Assembly (NCBI GenBank): GCA_036346395.1
Contig: CM070604.1
Span: 29,787,662-29,851,661 of the forward strand
Reading direction: 5' to 3'
Length of the DNA stretch: 64,000 nucleotides
From: Hsuehochloa calcarea
Lineage: Eukaryota; Streptophyta; Magnoliopsida; Poales; Poaceae
Shown here: positions 35,081 to 45,759 of the stretch, piece by piece
How the letters are laid out: each line of letters opens with the position of its first letter
Numbering within the stretch: position 1 is the stretch's first letter
Notes under the pieces: model-generated
Seen by the model: the letters and a program-made list of their open reading frames with translations, nothing else
Database searches by the model: none
What the model was told of the DNA's origin: nothing
Position numbers and translations under genes: made by a program

Positions 35081-36452
35081 ATGAGAACCCCCCGTCAGAC
35101 GTACTGTACTCCAGGCTGCAGGAGCCATCAATTGCTCCCGAGGCACCAGGGGCTGCCCCGGAAGCACCAGAGGCTGCCCCGGAGACACCAACGGCCCGAG
35201 AGTCTCGCCCTGTTCTCCAGATCAGCAGCACAGACTGGCGGGATTCTATTCGAAACTACCTCAGAGGAGAAGAGCCCGACGAAGCAGCCGAGGCAAGCCG
35301 CCTAAAGCACCGAGCTCACAACTACCGCATCATCGAAGGCCAACTGTATATGGGAGGCGTGTGCGCCCTGTTGCTGCGGTGCATCTCCCAGGACAAAGGG
35401 CAATCCTTGCTGAGAGAAGTACACGAGGGACTCTGTGGAGCACACCAAGCACCCCGGAGCCTCGTGGCAAAAACTTTCCGCCAAGGTTTCTACTGGTCTA
35501 CGGCACTCCGCGACGCACAGGACCTTGTGCAGCACTGCCAGGGTTGCCAATGGGCCAGCCATCATTCCAAAGCACCGCCTACAACGTTGCAGCCACTTGC
35601 TCCAATATGTCCCTACGTGCGATGGGGGCTCGACATCATCGGCCCCTTCCCCACGGCCAAGGGTAGCCTCCGGTTCGCATTCGTCGCCATCGAGTACTTC
35701 TCTAGATGGGTGGAGGCCGAACCAGTCGCCAAGATCACGGCCTCAGCGGCGCAACATTTTGTCTGGAGGAACATTGTGTGTCGGTACCGTGTGCCCCGGA
35801 ACATCGTCACCGACAGCGGCACCCAATTTGATTTCGCGGCCTTCCGAGCCTTCTGCTAGAGCATCGGCACCACCATATGCTTTGCATCGGTCGGCCACCC
35901 CGAGTCGAACGGGGCGGTAGAGCGCGCCAATGGCAACTTGCTAGCCGGATTAACCAAGCGCCTCGTGGGCCTCCCGAAAGGGGTTATGATCGGAGGAGCT
36001 CCAAAAGGCCTTATGGGCAATCCACACTTCTCCAACAAGGGCCACAGGTTTCTCCCCGTTCAAACTCCTTTTCGGGGACGAGGCAGTGACCCCGGGGGAA
36101 ATCGCAAGAAAGTCCCTCCAGGCAACCGAAGGACGAAGCACGAACGATCGCACGTTGTCGATAGATCTCCTAGAAGAGCACCGCGTCGAAGCAATTTCAC
36201 AATGACGAAGTACGACGAGGGGGTCGCTCGGGCATACAACCGGAAGGTCAGAATCCACAACTTGGCTCCAGGCAACATGGTACTCAAGAGAGAAGCAAAC
36301 ACCACGGTAATGGGAAAGTTTGAATCAAAGTGGGAAGGCCCCTACGTCATAACCCGGAGCACAAGGGTGGGGTCCTACTTCATAGCGACGCCGGAAGGAC
36401 AGCAGCTGGACCACACGTGGAACGCCAAGAGCCTTCGAAAGTACTACCCCTA
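35081..36452 (+). pseudogene. Tat integrase, one stop codon and frameshifts
   Basis: The frame 35350-35859 begins in the zinc-binding domain (HEGLCGAH and CQGCQ) and continues to the core: GLDIIGPFPTAKGSLRFAFV with the first Asp and NIVTDSGTQFD with the second. A TAG at 35857 replaces an expected Gln; the text resumes FASVGHPESNGAVERANG with the Glu. The last third (35938-36452) is read after further shifts and ends with GKFESKWEGPYVITRS and WNAKSLRKYYP. The Ala/Pro-rich repeat near 35140-35200 is a linker. All three acidic core residues are present. Confidence 0.85.
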
Positions 36453-36572
36453 GATAACACAGGCTACGCCTGGATTACTGCTCCCCCCCGGGTGTGCGCA
36501 GGGGAACCTTGTACTCATGTAAGCACATTTTGGCAAAGTAATAAGACTTCTGACAATCATGTAAAAAAAGAT

Positions 36573-36950
36573 GCCTAACGGGGCTCCGAACCCCGGCGCA
36601 CACTAACTCACCCTAGAGGTGTGAAGTGTATAAACCAACACCGCGCATGGCCCACAGCCCTGGAACTAAACGCGGTCCGTCGCGGACACAAAAAAGGCGC
36701 CTAACGAGGCTCCGAACCCCGGCGCACACTAACTCACCCCAGAGGTGTGAAGTGTATAAACCAATACAGCGCATGGCCCACGACCCCGGTACTAAACACG
36801 GTCCGTCGTGGACACACAAAAAAGACGCCTAAACAGGGCTCCGAGCTCCGGTGCACACTAACTCACCCCCAGAGGTGTGAAGTGTATAAACCAACACTGC
36901 GCATGGCCCACGGCCCTGGTATAGCAAGGGGCTCCCTCGGAGCCCAGTCT
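36573..36950 (+). repeat. Three tandem units of about 127 bases
   Basis: Units start at 36573, 36699 and 36827 with GCCTAACGGGGCTCCGA-like sequence. Each contains AGAGGTGTGAAGTGTATAAA and GCGCATGGCCCA. The array follows the integrase stop by about 120 bases. No protein function is evident. Confidence 0.85.
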
Positions 36951-37505
36951 AAAAAATATGGGAGACAGCGCAGGCTCCGCCTCCCCATCGCATAGTTCAC
37001 AAGGGGCTCCCTCGGAGCCCAACCTCGTATAATTTACAAGGGGCTCCCTCGGAGTCCAACCTTAAAAATATAGGGGATGGCACAGGCTCCGCCTCCACCT
37101 CGCATAATTTACAACAAACTAAAAAATATGAGGGACGGCGCAGGCTCCGCCTCCCCCTCGCATAATTTACAAGGGGCTCCCTCGGAGCCCAACCTAAAAA
37201 ATATGGGGGACAACGCAGGCTCTGCCTCCCCTCGCATAATTTACAAGGGGCTCCCTCAGAGCCCAACCTAAAAAATATGGGGGACGGCGCAGGCTCCGCC
37301 TCCCCCTCACATAATTTACAAAAGGCTCTCTCGGAGCCCAATCTAAAAAATAAGGGGGACGGCGCAGGCTCCGCGTCCCCCTCGCATAATTTACAAGAGG
37401 CTCTCTCGGAACCCAACCTAAAAAATATGGAGGACGGCGCAGGCTCCGCCTCCCCCTCGCATAATTTACAAGGGGCTCTCTCGGAGCCCAACCTAGTAAT
37501 TCACA
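36926..37505 (+). repeat. Tandem array of 75-base units with palindromic core
   Basis: The core GGGGCTCCCTCGGAGCCC recurs at about 36926, 37001, 37038, 37171, 37245, 37320, 37395 and 37470, mostly 75 bases apart. Each unit also has GCGCAGGCTCCGCCTCCCC and CATAATTTAC. Because 75 is divisible by three, both strands show long repetitive open frames (minus 36997-37491, plus 37277-38098). I treat these as a by-product of the array rather than as genes. Confidence 0.88.
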
Positions 37506-37554
37506 AAGGGTATAGGGGGCACGGCGCAGACTCCATCCCCCCCTCGCAGTACCA

Positions 37555-37682
37555 CGTAACAACACTCCGAAAACGAAACAATAGTACAGTACAACATTAC
37601 AACACTCCGAAAAAGAAACAATGGTACAGTACAACGTTACAACACTCCAAAAAAAATAGTAGTACAGTACAACGGTACAACT
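37555..37682 (+). repeat. Three tandem units of about 40 bases
   Basis: ACACTCC followed by an A-rich run and AGTACAGTACAAC recurs at 37561, 37601 and 37642. It is the third array in a row after the integrase. Confidence 0.8.
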
Positions 37683-38400
37683 CTACGCACAAGCCTCTCC
37701 GTGCAAGAAAACGTGCTTCACAAAGTTACGGCGCGAGGTCCCACTCCTCCACCTGGGCCGCCCAGTCAAGCAGTTCCTCTTCGAAGATCCGGAGGCAACA
37801 AGGCGGTTATATCCCTCCATCGCCCACGCAAACAGCTCCCCATCAGAAGCACCGAGGCGCACAAGCCACTTATACGCTTGGTCGGCCTCCCTCCCTGAAC
37901 GTGGCGGCTCCCCAACATCAGCCACACCTGGGCCTTCCGAGGCTAAGACAACGCCTCGCCCCGCCCAGAAGGCGCGAATCTTGGCGCGTCCCCGGGCAGC
38001 CTTGCGCTCGCGGAAGTGCCAAAAGCGCTCCATTGACCCCTCCGGGTTACGACACTTCCATCGCTGCACAGGCCCCACGGTACACGACCCCACGATAGCA
38101 AAGTTGCAGGGGCGAGCGGGGCACTCGGGCGCAGGGCGCTTGGGGCGAGCGAGGCGGCGCGGTCACTTTCATGTTCCACCCTTCGGAGGGACGGCCTGGG
38201 CAGCCCGCAGAACCATCATCGGCCGGTCCTAACGAAACCAATGCAATCGGAGAACACGACGAATTTAAAACAAACCATTTCATTCAAAAATCAGGAGCCA
38301 TTACAAAGTTATCCCACCCGGGCATAGAAGCCAGAGCGGGGTGGGAACAGTAAAAATAACACTAGACTAACAAAACTACGGCTCGAGGGGCAGTAGGGCG
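37683..38400. other. Non-coding 3' region of the Tat element
   Basis: GC-rich sequence lies between the 40-base array and the antisense gene. Several open frames exist on both strands. The minus frame 37683-38093 (MGSCTVGPVQRWKCRNPEGS) contains Trp-rich text that could belong to a further antisense exon, but I cannot assign it. Confidence 0.4.
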
Positions 38401-38401
38401 G

Positions 38402-40873
38402 ATGGTCACACCTTGTCATCCGCGGTGGCCCCCCGCCCACCGGCAACCTCAGGAGCATCAGCTACCTTGCTCTTCGCCTTCCGCTCCGGCACCCAGCGCA
38501 GCGAAGCCATCGCAGCCTCGCGTCCCTGCGGCGCCCAGAAGGCTTGAGCGAAGGTATGCGTCGTCCTCCGCACCAATCGTTCGTCGGCGGCGACATCGGA
38601 CGCCGAGGCTACGGGCAGGGAGCACTCCCCAAGGGCGTCAACGTGCCCACAACTGCCCTTCTGCACCGACTAGAAGGCCGCAGTCTAAGCGACCTTCGCG
38701 CAATGATCGCCGTAGGCTTGGGCGGCGGGCAGGAAAATCTCGCCACCCCGCCGAAGGCGGTCCAACGTCCGATCAACCTTTGGGATGCGGTGCGTTCGCG
38801 ACGGCACAGCCCCAGCGTAGTCACGGTGGTCTCCACCATTTCCATGGCCTGCCAAACGACACGCGACACCGACTCGAACAGCTCCCGCTCCGCGGAGATC
38901 TCAACGTCCAGGTCCGCCTTAGTGCGACGAAGTATCTGCATCTCATCGCGCAGACCCTGCCGCTCCGCCTCCAGCTCGGCAACCCGCGCCTCCAGAACCT
39001 TCGTCTTCTCCGCGAGCTCGTCGCGCTCCGAGGAGAGCGCCAGGCTACGCGCGAAGTGCTAGTCAACCTGACCCTGGATCTCCGCACACTCCCGCGTGAT
39101 GTCCACGTCGAGAGCACGAGACAGCATCAGCGTCTACAAGAATATGTCGTCTGAAATATGTAACCACATCAAGCAAAAACAAATTTGGACTCACCCTAGC
39201 GGAGTTCGCCTCGATTAGCCGAAGCATCTCGCCCAGCGGCATCTTCTCAAAGAGGCGGGACACGACGGGTGGGGCGGCAAAGCGGGCCACCTCCTCACAC
39301 ACGGCGGCCGCACTAGAGCTAACCTTAAAGTCATTGGTACACAATGGCCCAAGATCGGCCTTAGGAGCGGCCCCAGAGGCGCCGGCGCCATCAGCAACGT
39401 CGCACCCCCCGGCACTATAGTGCTTAGCGCCCACACCAGAACCCCCGCCTCCCGAGGCATCATTGAGGGCTCCTTCGCTCCCTCCGCCTATAGTGCAAGT
39501 GTAACATACAGGTCAAAAAAAACACCACCAGGGGTCGTCGGAGCGTCACCAAGACCACCTCCCACCAGGGTATCCTCGGTGCCTCGGCCGTACGCCCCCG
39601 AGGGAGTCCCGCCGGAGGACCCCTCGAGGGCCAGGCTCGCCACGCAAAACGAGCCCGTTGTACGGGCCGGCGGCGGCGACCCACTAGAGGCCACCCGCTC
39701 AATATGCCTCGAAGGGACGCGGGTGGCCTTCGAAGGATGGGTCGGCGAGGCATCGGCCAATCGTGGAGCACGAGGCTCCATCGGCCCACCGCATTGCAAG
39801 GGCACAACGTCAATGGGCCCAGGGGCATTCAGCTCTTCGGGCACCTGACCCTTACGCCGCTTGACATCGTCAGGGTCCACCGCTCCTCAAGGATGATGGC
39901 CGGGTCCAAGTACGCGCGGTTCAGCCGCGCCTCATGCACAACCAACCCCCGCTTCGAGTGCTCCTCGCCGGTATACGGACCAAGGAGCTACTCCGCAGCA
40001 TGGACCGCTTCGTCCACAGGGAGCACTACAAAACCAAACCAAACATCAGACGCGAACCCAACCATCCCACAGTACTATCGCTGCGGCACCTACCACTCCA
40101 GCCCTCCAGCAAGCCAAGCGCGCGAACATCGTTAGCCTCCGCGCCGAGGCGGACGTCTCAACCCTGCGTGAGCGGCCATACCCGGAGCTTGTAGAACTCT
40201 TCCACAAGATCGCGAGTAGAGAGCCGACGTGTTACCGTCAAGAGGAGCGGAAGGAGCAACTCCTCCCTCGAGCTCAACTCGATCTCCGGGGACGGGTTGA
40301 GCCGGATGGGCCCCTCGGACGACCGCAACCCATCATCCGAGGGGGACGTATGGTAGAACCATCGCCGGGTCCAGTCCGTCTCCCATCGGTTGTGGGAGGC
40401 GGGCGCTGGCAGGTACCGAAGGTAGCGCGCCTTTGGCTGAAAATTGACGCTCCCGAAGTTGAGCATCTCGCCGGTCTCCTTCTTCTTCTTCGGCTGACAG
40501 CGAGCGTCATGAAGATAAGCGAAGAGCCAGCCCTCCCCGGCCCGGCGGAGCGCATCAGCCACTCGAAGACCTCGAGCTTCACAAGCGAGTTCGGGGTCAA
40601 CTGGGCTAACTCCACCCGGTAGAGTTGTAGCAAGCAGCTGACCAATCCCACACAGGGAAGCCGGAGGCCGGCATCAAGGAAAGAGCAAAACAATACGGCC
40701 TCGTTGTCCCGGGGCGCCAGCACCGTCTCCGACCCGGGGGCTCGCGCGCGGGAGAGATCCGCAATCTTTCTCTCCTTCGCGAGCACCTGGAGCACCGCCG
40801 GCGTCACCAAGGACCGGCCTAACTCGTCTGTGTGGTCCGCCGGAACCCCCTCGTCTCGCGGGCGCTTTGTCAT
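38402..40873 (-). pseudogene. Antisense gene of the Tat element (gypsy-type transposon protein with coiled coil)
   Basis: Minus-strand coding text starts at 40873 (MTKRPRDEGVPADH). Residues 60-110 read GLVSCLLQLYRVELAQLTPN, the pattern of the plant family called putative gypsy-type transposon domain. It continues at 40158-40562 with ETDWTRRWFYHTSPSD. Later parts are a low-complexity segment (39533-39880), a segment ending EMLRLIEANSAR (about 39195-39490) and a strong coiled coil (ERDELAEKTKVLEARVAELE, then AERQGLRDEMQIL) at 38609-39131. Good splice signals separate the last three parts. A TAG at 39059-39061 replaces a Gln. Antisense extra frames are known in Tat elements; their role is not established. 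Confidence 0.7.
39132..39195 (-). other. Putative intron in the antisense gene
   Basis: On the minus strand GTGAGT follows the codons for ANSAR and a TTCTTGTAG acceptor precedes the codons for TLMLSRALDVDITREC. The open frame stops without splicing and continues with it. It is about 60 bases, short but possible in plants. A second candidate of about 40 bases, ending GCACTATAG, lies at about 39492-39535. Confidence 0.5.
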
Positions 40874-40953
40874 CTACCAACAAGGCAAATGGACAAAGGA
40901 GCAGTGCAAAAGGAAAGGAAGCGTGACTTCTGGGGTGGACTCGAAGAATCCCC

Positions 40954-41230
40954 GAAGGGTCCCCGGAGCCCCCGCGAGGTCCGGAGCAGCAGGTCCTCTG
41001 GGCCACTTCCAATGTGGACCCGAAGCATCCCGAGGGTCCCCGGAGCCCCACGAGGCCCGGAGCAGCAGGTCCTCCGGGCCACTTCCGGGTGGGCCCGAAG
41101 CATCCCCGAAGGGTCCCCGGAGCCCCGCGAGGCCCGGAGCAGTAGGTCCTCCAGGCCACTTTCGTGGTAGACCCGGAGCATCTCCGAATGGTCCCTGGAG
41201 CCCCACGAGGCCTGGAGCAGCCGCCCCAGG
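40954..41230 (+). repeat. Four tandem GC-rich units of about 77 bases
   Basis: GAAGGGTCCCCGGAGCCC-like starts lie at 40954, 41032, 41108 and 41186, with GGAGCAGCAGGTCCTC in each. The array sits between the antisense gene start and the 3' LTR, in the position of the antisense gene's promoter region. Confidence 0.85.
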
Positions 41231-41308
41231 TCGTCCCCAGGGTGAACCCTTACTAGCGCGGCTAGACCGGGGGCACCAACAAGATGGATCAAGCTCAGGA
41301 GCGCCCAC

Positions 41309-41601
41309 TATGGACTAAGGCCTAGGCGTAGGGGGGAATATCCCTGCAGCCCCTACGCGTATAGTATTGTCATAGGGTTAGAATAGTAATGTACAAAGAC
41401 CCTCTCACATAGGATTATAAATAGGGGGCCACCCCCTCATGTAAAGGAGAGGAAAAAAGATCAGCACGAATCTCCCATAATAATAACAGTCATTTTGTTC
41501 TTGTCACTAGCTAGTCCCTTCTTCCGAGAATCCCCGAATCCCTTCTAGGCATGTCTGGGGTCCCCCCTTCTTTTACTATATAGCTCGTTTTTGCTACGAC
41601 A
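41309..41601 (+). repeat. 3' LTR of the Tat element, boundaries approximate
   Basis: The sequence includes GTAGGGGGGAATATCCCTGC, a TATA box ATTATAAATAGGG at 41414-41426, and ends TTTTTGCTACGACA. The layout resembles short LTRs of rice Tat elements. The start is uncertain (a TATGG at 41309 or after the purine run at 41329-41338), and no second copy is available for comparison. Confidence 0.6.
41416..41425 (+). promoter_or_regulatory. TATA box in the Tat LTR
   Basis: TTATAAATAG is followed by GGGGGCCACCCCC. This is a typical core promoter for this LTR type. Transcription would run outward into 41602 and beyond. Confidence 0.55.
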
Positions 41602-42299
41602 ACTACCAAATGATCGATTACTTATTTTGTACATGAATGTTTCTTTTCTTGTTTTCACAATAACTTTTGATTGAACACTCCGATTCATGAACGGTTTTCA
41701 CCGGTAGCTCGGTGACAACGAGGGTAGCAGAATGATATAAGTCTTGTAAATAAAAATATTTATGTGCATTTACTAAAAAAAATATTTACAGTATCACTAA
41801 AAGATATTTATTACAACCTCCACATAACTTTACTGCTTTGTTACAAAAAAAATATTAGACTCTACTTGTAGTTTACTGGCACATCCAGCCATGCGCGTAC
41901 GAAACAATCGTAAAAAATTATAAATACGATGATACGTGCGGAAGTAAAATTTCTATGACAATTACTTTCAACCTTGTCATAGCACGCACTAGACGCGTAA
42001 CGTCACATGTGAGAGATCGTGGATTAGTGGGCCAAAATAGCATATTCGGCGCGCAGGTTGGGCTGGCCTGATAATAAGGCTTGGGATTGGGATTGAGTGT
42101 GGGTAGGAGTATATAATAAGGCTTAGGATTGACTTTTAATTGTGATTGTAAATTTATGAGTTATAATTTTTTGGGCTGATAATCTAATGAGCCTTTTTCC
42201 ATTGTGTTGCATTTCTATTTTTTACTTGTAATTGAATTCAATTTGAGTTCCAATTTAATTAGCACCTTATAAATTCACTGGGCCCTAATTCATTAACTA
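41602..42299. other. Intergenic DNA without recognised feature
   Basis: AT-rich sequence with A-runs at 41770-41860. I see no coding frame, LTR or tandem array. Confidence 0.5.
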
Positions 42300-42637
42300 C
42301 TCCGTCCGTTCCTTTTTTAGACCATGCTCAAACCTGGCTGCTGGCACACCCCCTCGCTCAGAGCGCCGCTTGCCTGGCCGCGGCACACCGCGGCGCTCGC
42401 CATGCTGCGGCGCCCACGTCCAACCGGTGCCGATGCGTGACACTTTGCTAAATCATCGATGCCGCCTCGCTCGGCCGTATTAGCCACGACCGGCCCGGGG
42501 AAGCCTTAGTTAGAACGCGACCGCCTCCTCGCTGCTGTTGGGCTTGAATGAGGGATTGGACTGTTGGAGTAATTTGGTGCCGTTAATTTGAGGTAAGGGC
42601 TTGTTTGTGAAGGCTATTCTCAGTTAAGATCTATGCG

Positions 42638-42642
42638 GATGG
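42638..42642. repeat. Target-site duplication GATGG, left copy
   Basis: GATGG directly precedes the LTR at 42643 and recurs at 46441-46445 directly after the right LTR. It defines the copia insertion. Confidence 0.88.
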
Positions 42643-42751
42643 TGTTATAAATAGTATTTGTATTCATTATAAGGCTAATGGCCTAATATACATACAAGTA
42701 CAGTTGTGATATATACATGCAAATAACCTCTTATATAATACACATTTAACA
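42643..42751 (-). repeat. 3' LTR of the short-LTR copia element
   Basis: The plus view reads TGTTATAAATAG to CACATTTAACA. It contains TTATATAA and aligns along its whole length with 46333-46440. Confidence 0.88.
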
Positions 42752-42895
42752 CCTCACTTAAACTTAAGGTGAATCAACAATATTAAGTTTAGAGAGATAG
42801 AAACTGTGTTGACCTCTGGTCTGCGCCTTTATGAAGAAGTCTGTCAACTGAAGTTTTAAAGGCACATACTGAAGAGCAATAATCTGGTTCTGCAC

Positions 42896-43140
42896 CTATG
42901 TCCGCATATAGGAAGCATCAACATCAATATACTTTGTAAGCTCATCCTTCACCGGATTTGTAGCAATGTTAATAGCCCCTGCACTATTAGACGAAAGAAG
43001 AGTAGGTGCTGAAACAGAAATATCAAAATCCTTAAGTAACCACCGTAGCCAAGTAACCTCCGCAGTCAACAAAGTCATAGCTTGCAACTCTGCCTCATTG
43101 AACGAGAAACTGCTATCTGCTTTTTAGTCTTCAAGCAATG
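42896..43140 (-). pseudogene. Copia RNase H fragment
   Basis: The minus strand reads LQAMTLLTAEVTWLRWLLKD and NPVKDELTKYIDVDASYMR, the C-terminal RNase H text common to plant copia elements. The expected N-S/A-A residues are legible (SNSAGAINIA). A stop and frame change at about 43125 separate it from the RT. It is broken and short, but the family is clear. Confidence 0.78.
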
Positions 43141-44163
43141 AGAGAACCATCGAGAAAAATACAATAGCCAGAAAGAAACCGGTGATCAGAGTGATTACTA
43201 ACCCAAATAGCATCAGAATATGTCTGAAGCTGTAAAGAGACGAAACAAGGGAAAAATAGATGAGTGATGGTTCCACGAAGATATCGTAGAACACAAAGAA
43301 GATGACTATAGTGGAGCTGAGTGAGAGTAGAAACAAACTTACTCAAGATATGCACAGGGCACGAAATATCAGAACGAGTAACACCTAGATACACAAGACT
43401 CCCAACAAAGCGGCGATAGCGAGTAGGATCAGTAAGAGGCTCACGATCAATGGGTTGAGGATGAACATTAAGTTCCATGGAAGTCTCAGCGGTGTGCTGA
43501 TCCGTAAGAGAATCACGATCAAGAAGATCTTGGATATAATTTTCTTGGGACAGATAGAAGCACTCAGGCGTAGAAATAACCTCAATCCCAATAAAGTAGC
43601 GAAGATAACCCAGATCAGACATGAGAAACTGCTCATGAAGACGCTCCTTGGCAAAATTAATGTACTGGGGATCATCTCTAGTAATGATCATATCATCAAC
43701 ATATAAAAGGAGAAGCGACCGACCACGAGGCGAAGTGTGAATAAAAAGAGTAGGATCATGAGCACTAGCAGAGAAACCAGCTGCAATGACAACATAAGAG
43801 AAATGATCAAACCAAGCACGAGTAGCTTGCTTGAGGTCGTAAAGAGGTCAGCAAAGGCAACAAACCATACTCTCAGGAACAGAATACCAGTTGGTGGCAG
43901 CATATAATTCTCCTTACGCAGCTCACCATTGAGAAAGATATTCTTGACATTAAGCTGAGAGATGGACCTGCCTGAATTGACACCACAACAAGAAGAGTGT
44001 GTACAATGATCATGTGAGCCACAAGAGCGAATGTCTCATCACTCACGGCAATGCTCCAGTTGAAAACTACATGTACCACGAGACGAGCCATGTAGCGCTT
44101 AAGAGAACCATCAGAGCGGGTCTTAACCTTGTGACCCATTTGCACGTGATATGAGTAACACAC
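43131..44163 (-). pseudogene. Copia reverse transcriptase, frameshifted
   Basis: From the start of RT, 43873-44163 reads KTRSDGSLKRYMARLVV and ETFALVAHM. After frame changes, the catalytic YVDD is intact (LLYVDDMIITRDD, near 43694-43708). The 186-residue stretch 43131-43691 then gives FLMSDLGYLRYFIGIEV, YLSQENYIQDLLDR and RRFVGSLVYLGVTRSDISCP. At least two frameshifts break the gene. The enzyme would copy element RNA into DNA. Confidence 0.82.
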
Positions 44164-44459
44164 GTGGAAAGAGAGACAAGATCCTATGTGCTAGTATGCT
44201 CAAGGGCAGCAATCTCCTCTGCCATCGCATGCTGCCACTCCTGATGAACAGTAGTATTACGATAAGAAGTCGGTTCGACAAGAGCTGCTAAACAAAAGCG
44301 TGCAAGAGGCTGAATAGACTGACAATCACGAAGAGCATATCAAGGAGGAGTGGTCAAAAAGATGACCCATCAGAAGAAGATGGTGCATCAAGAGAATCCT
44401 CAACTCGCGGACGACGAGTGTAGTAAAGAGGATAAAAAGAACTAGGCTAGGAGGAGCCT

Positions 44460-44957
44460 CTAGAGAGGGTGGCAGTGGCAAAGGAGACGATAGAGGAGGC
44501 ACCAAGAGGCCAAAGGCTGTGATGGAGGTGTGGTGACTATAGAAATGGTAGGAAAAGTTAGGAAAGAAAGAGACTCGACAAGAGATGCTAGAGTGGTAGA
44601 AGGAGAAGGAGAAGGACAAGGGTAGAAAGGACGAGACTCATCAAAAGTGACGTCCTGAGAAACTCGCATCCGTCGGCCAATAGGATCCCAATAACGATAT
44701 CCCTTATGCTCAGCAGCCATGCAACACAGCAGTGTGATAAAATCCTGAGAATCAAAAGCACCAGAACTCCTATGAGAGGAGGAACTACCAGTTCCGTGTA
44801 GAGGACGGCCACCACGACGTAAATCCTTCTTCTTCTTGTAGCAGTTCTGTTGTACATGTCCATCTTTGTTACAGTAAGTGCAGTGTAGTCCCCTACTAAC
44901 AGCAACTGTCACTGGTGAAGGAGTAGCTGGAGACGTAGTGGGTGGAGAAGCTGCCAT
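44460..44957 (-). pseudogene. Copia gag zinc knuckle fused to the end of integrase
   Basis: Residues 15-35 hold a CCHC knuckle (CTYCNKDGHVQQNC) followed by a Lys-rich stretch. About 35 residues later the text jumps to EHKGYRYWDP and RMRVSQDVTFDESRPFYP, which is the very end of copia integrase. Protease and most of integrase are therefore deleted in frame. The remainder is Ser/Pro-rich with frame changes. The fusion is a deletion product. Confidence 0.82.
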
Positions 44958-45720
44958 AATCGAAGAAATCGACGGTGACGACAGCAGACCCGCAGCACAA
45001 AGACGAATCTACTCAGCACGAACAGATGCACGACCCTCCAACAGAGTCACATAAGGGTGGCGTGCCAGCAACTGAGCACGAGTCTACTCATATTCAGCCC
45101 AAAAACAGGTCAAGAAATCGTAGATACGACGAAACTCCAGGTGAGACTGCTGACGCTAACAACACTGACACGTGTGGCAAACATCTGGTCCCAAAGAGTC
45201 AATCTAATGTCATACCACAAATAATTGGCTATAGAACTCGCCATAGTGGCATCTCCCTGCTGCAGCGACTACTCCTAACGCACAACAGAAACATATAAGG
45301 AATCACCAGACGGCTCGTAGCGGTTGCGCAACTATGCTGAAGCCAAACCAATCACATCTCCAGTGAATTGCACCTCTATGCTAACAACCGGAATATCAGA
45401 GGCACGAGCATCTTCATCAATTCATGTCATGTGGGCAGCATACTGAGTCTGAAAAGTCTCCATAGTCCTCAAAAGCATCATATACCTTCTTACAAGCGTC
45501 TTCAAACTACTCTTCGAGAGCACAAGCTCAGCAGGTGGAGCAGGGAGACGCAGGCAAGGCAACTTGTCGGAAGAAACTCCCAAACGCGCTGACCATGCAT
45601 GTGGAGACGCATGTGCTGAAACCACCGATAATTGAGACCATCGAAGATCACCGGACAGCGAGGAATGGAAACAATGTCCATTGGTAAGCAGCGCTGGACG
45701 GTGCGGCAACCAAGACAACG
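44958..45720 (-). pseudogene. Copia gag, N-terminal part, degraded
   Basis: The position between the zinc knuckle and the leader fits gag. The frame 45422-45718 contains LRLPAPPAELVLSKSS and SLKTLVRRYM. Other parts are broken by stops. The similarity to gag is weak and rests mainly on position and orientation. Confidence 0.45.
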
Positions 45721-45759
45721 AAGTTTAACAGGCGGTGCTGGACGACACGGTGGTTAAAA

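Larger units (their letters stand above)
33527..41601 (+). mobile_element. Tat-lineage Ty3/gypsy element, 5' part missing
   Basis: The element begins abruptly in the middle of RT and continues through RNase H, an archaeal-type second RNase H-like domain, integrase, tandem arrays, an antisense gene and a short 3' LTR. The second RNase H and an extra antisense frame are known marks of the Tat lineage in grasses. Gag, protease, primer site and 5' LTR are not in the window. If the third Tekay element inserted here, the missing half lies to the left of the window. Confidence 0.85.

Noticed and set aside
36997..37491. 164-residue minus frame with a Cys-containing repeat (LGSERAPCKLCEGEAE)
   Set aside because: It is produced by the 75-base array, whose length is a multiple of three. 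The opposite strand is open as well, and no domain is recognisable.
37277..38098. 273-residue plus frame starting in the array
   Set aside because: It begins with array-encoded repeats and continues into low-complexity Ser/Arg-rich text on the strand opposite to the Tat antisense region. I see no family resemblance.
38402..39154. 250-residue plus frame opposite the antisense coiled coil
   Set aside because: It is the shadow of the minus-strand gene; its Arg/Pro/Ser-rich text shows no family pattern, whereas the minus strand gives a regular coiled coil.
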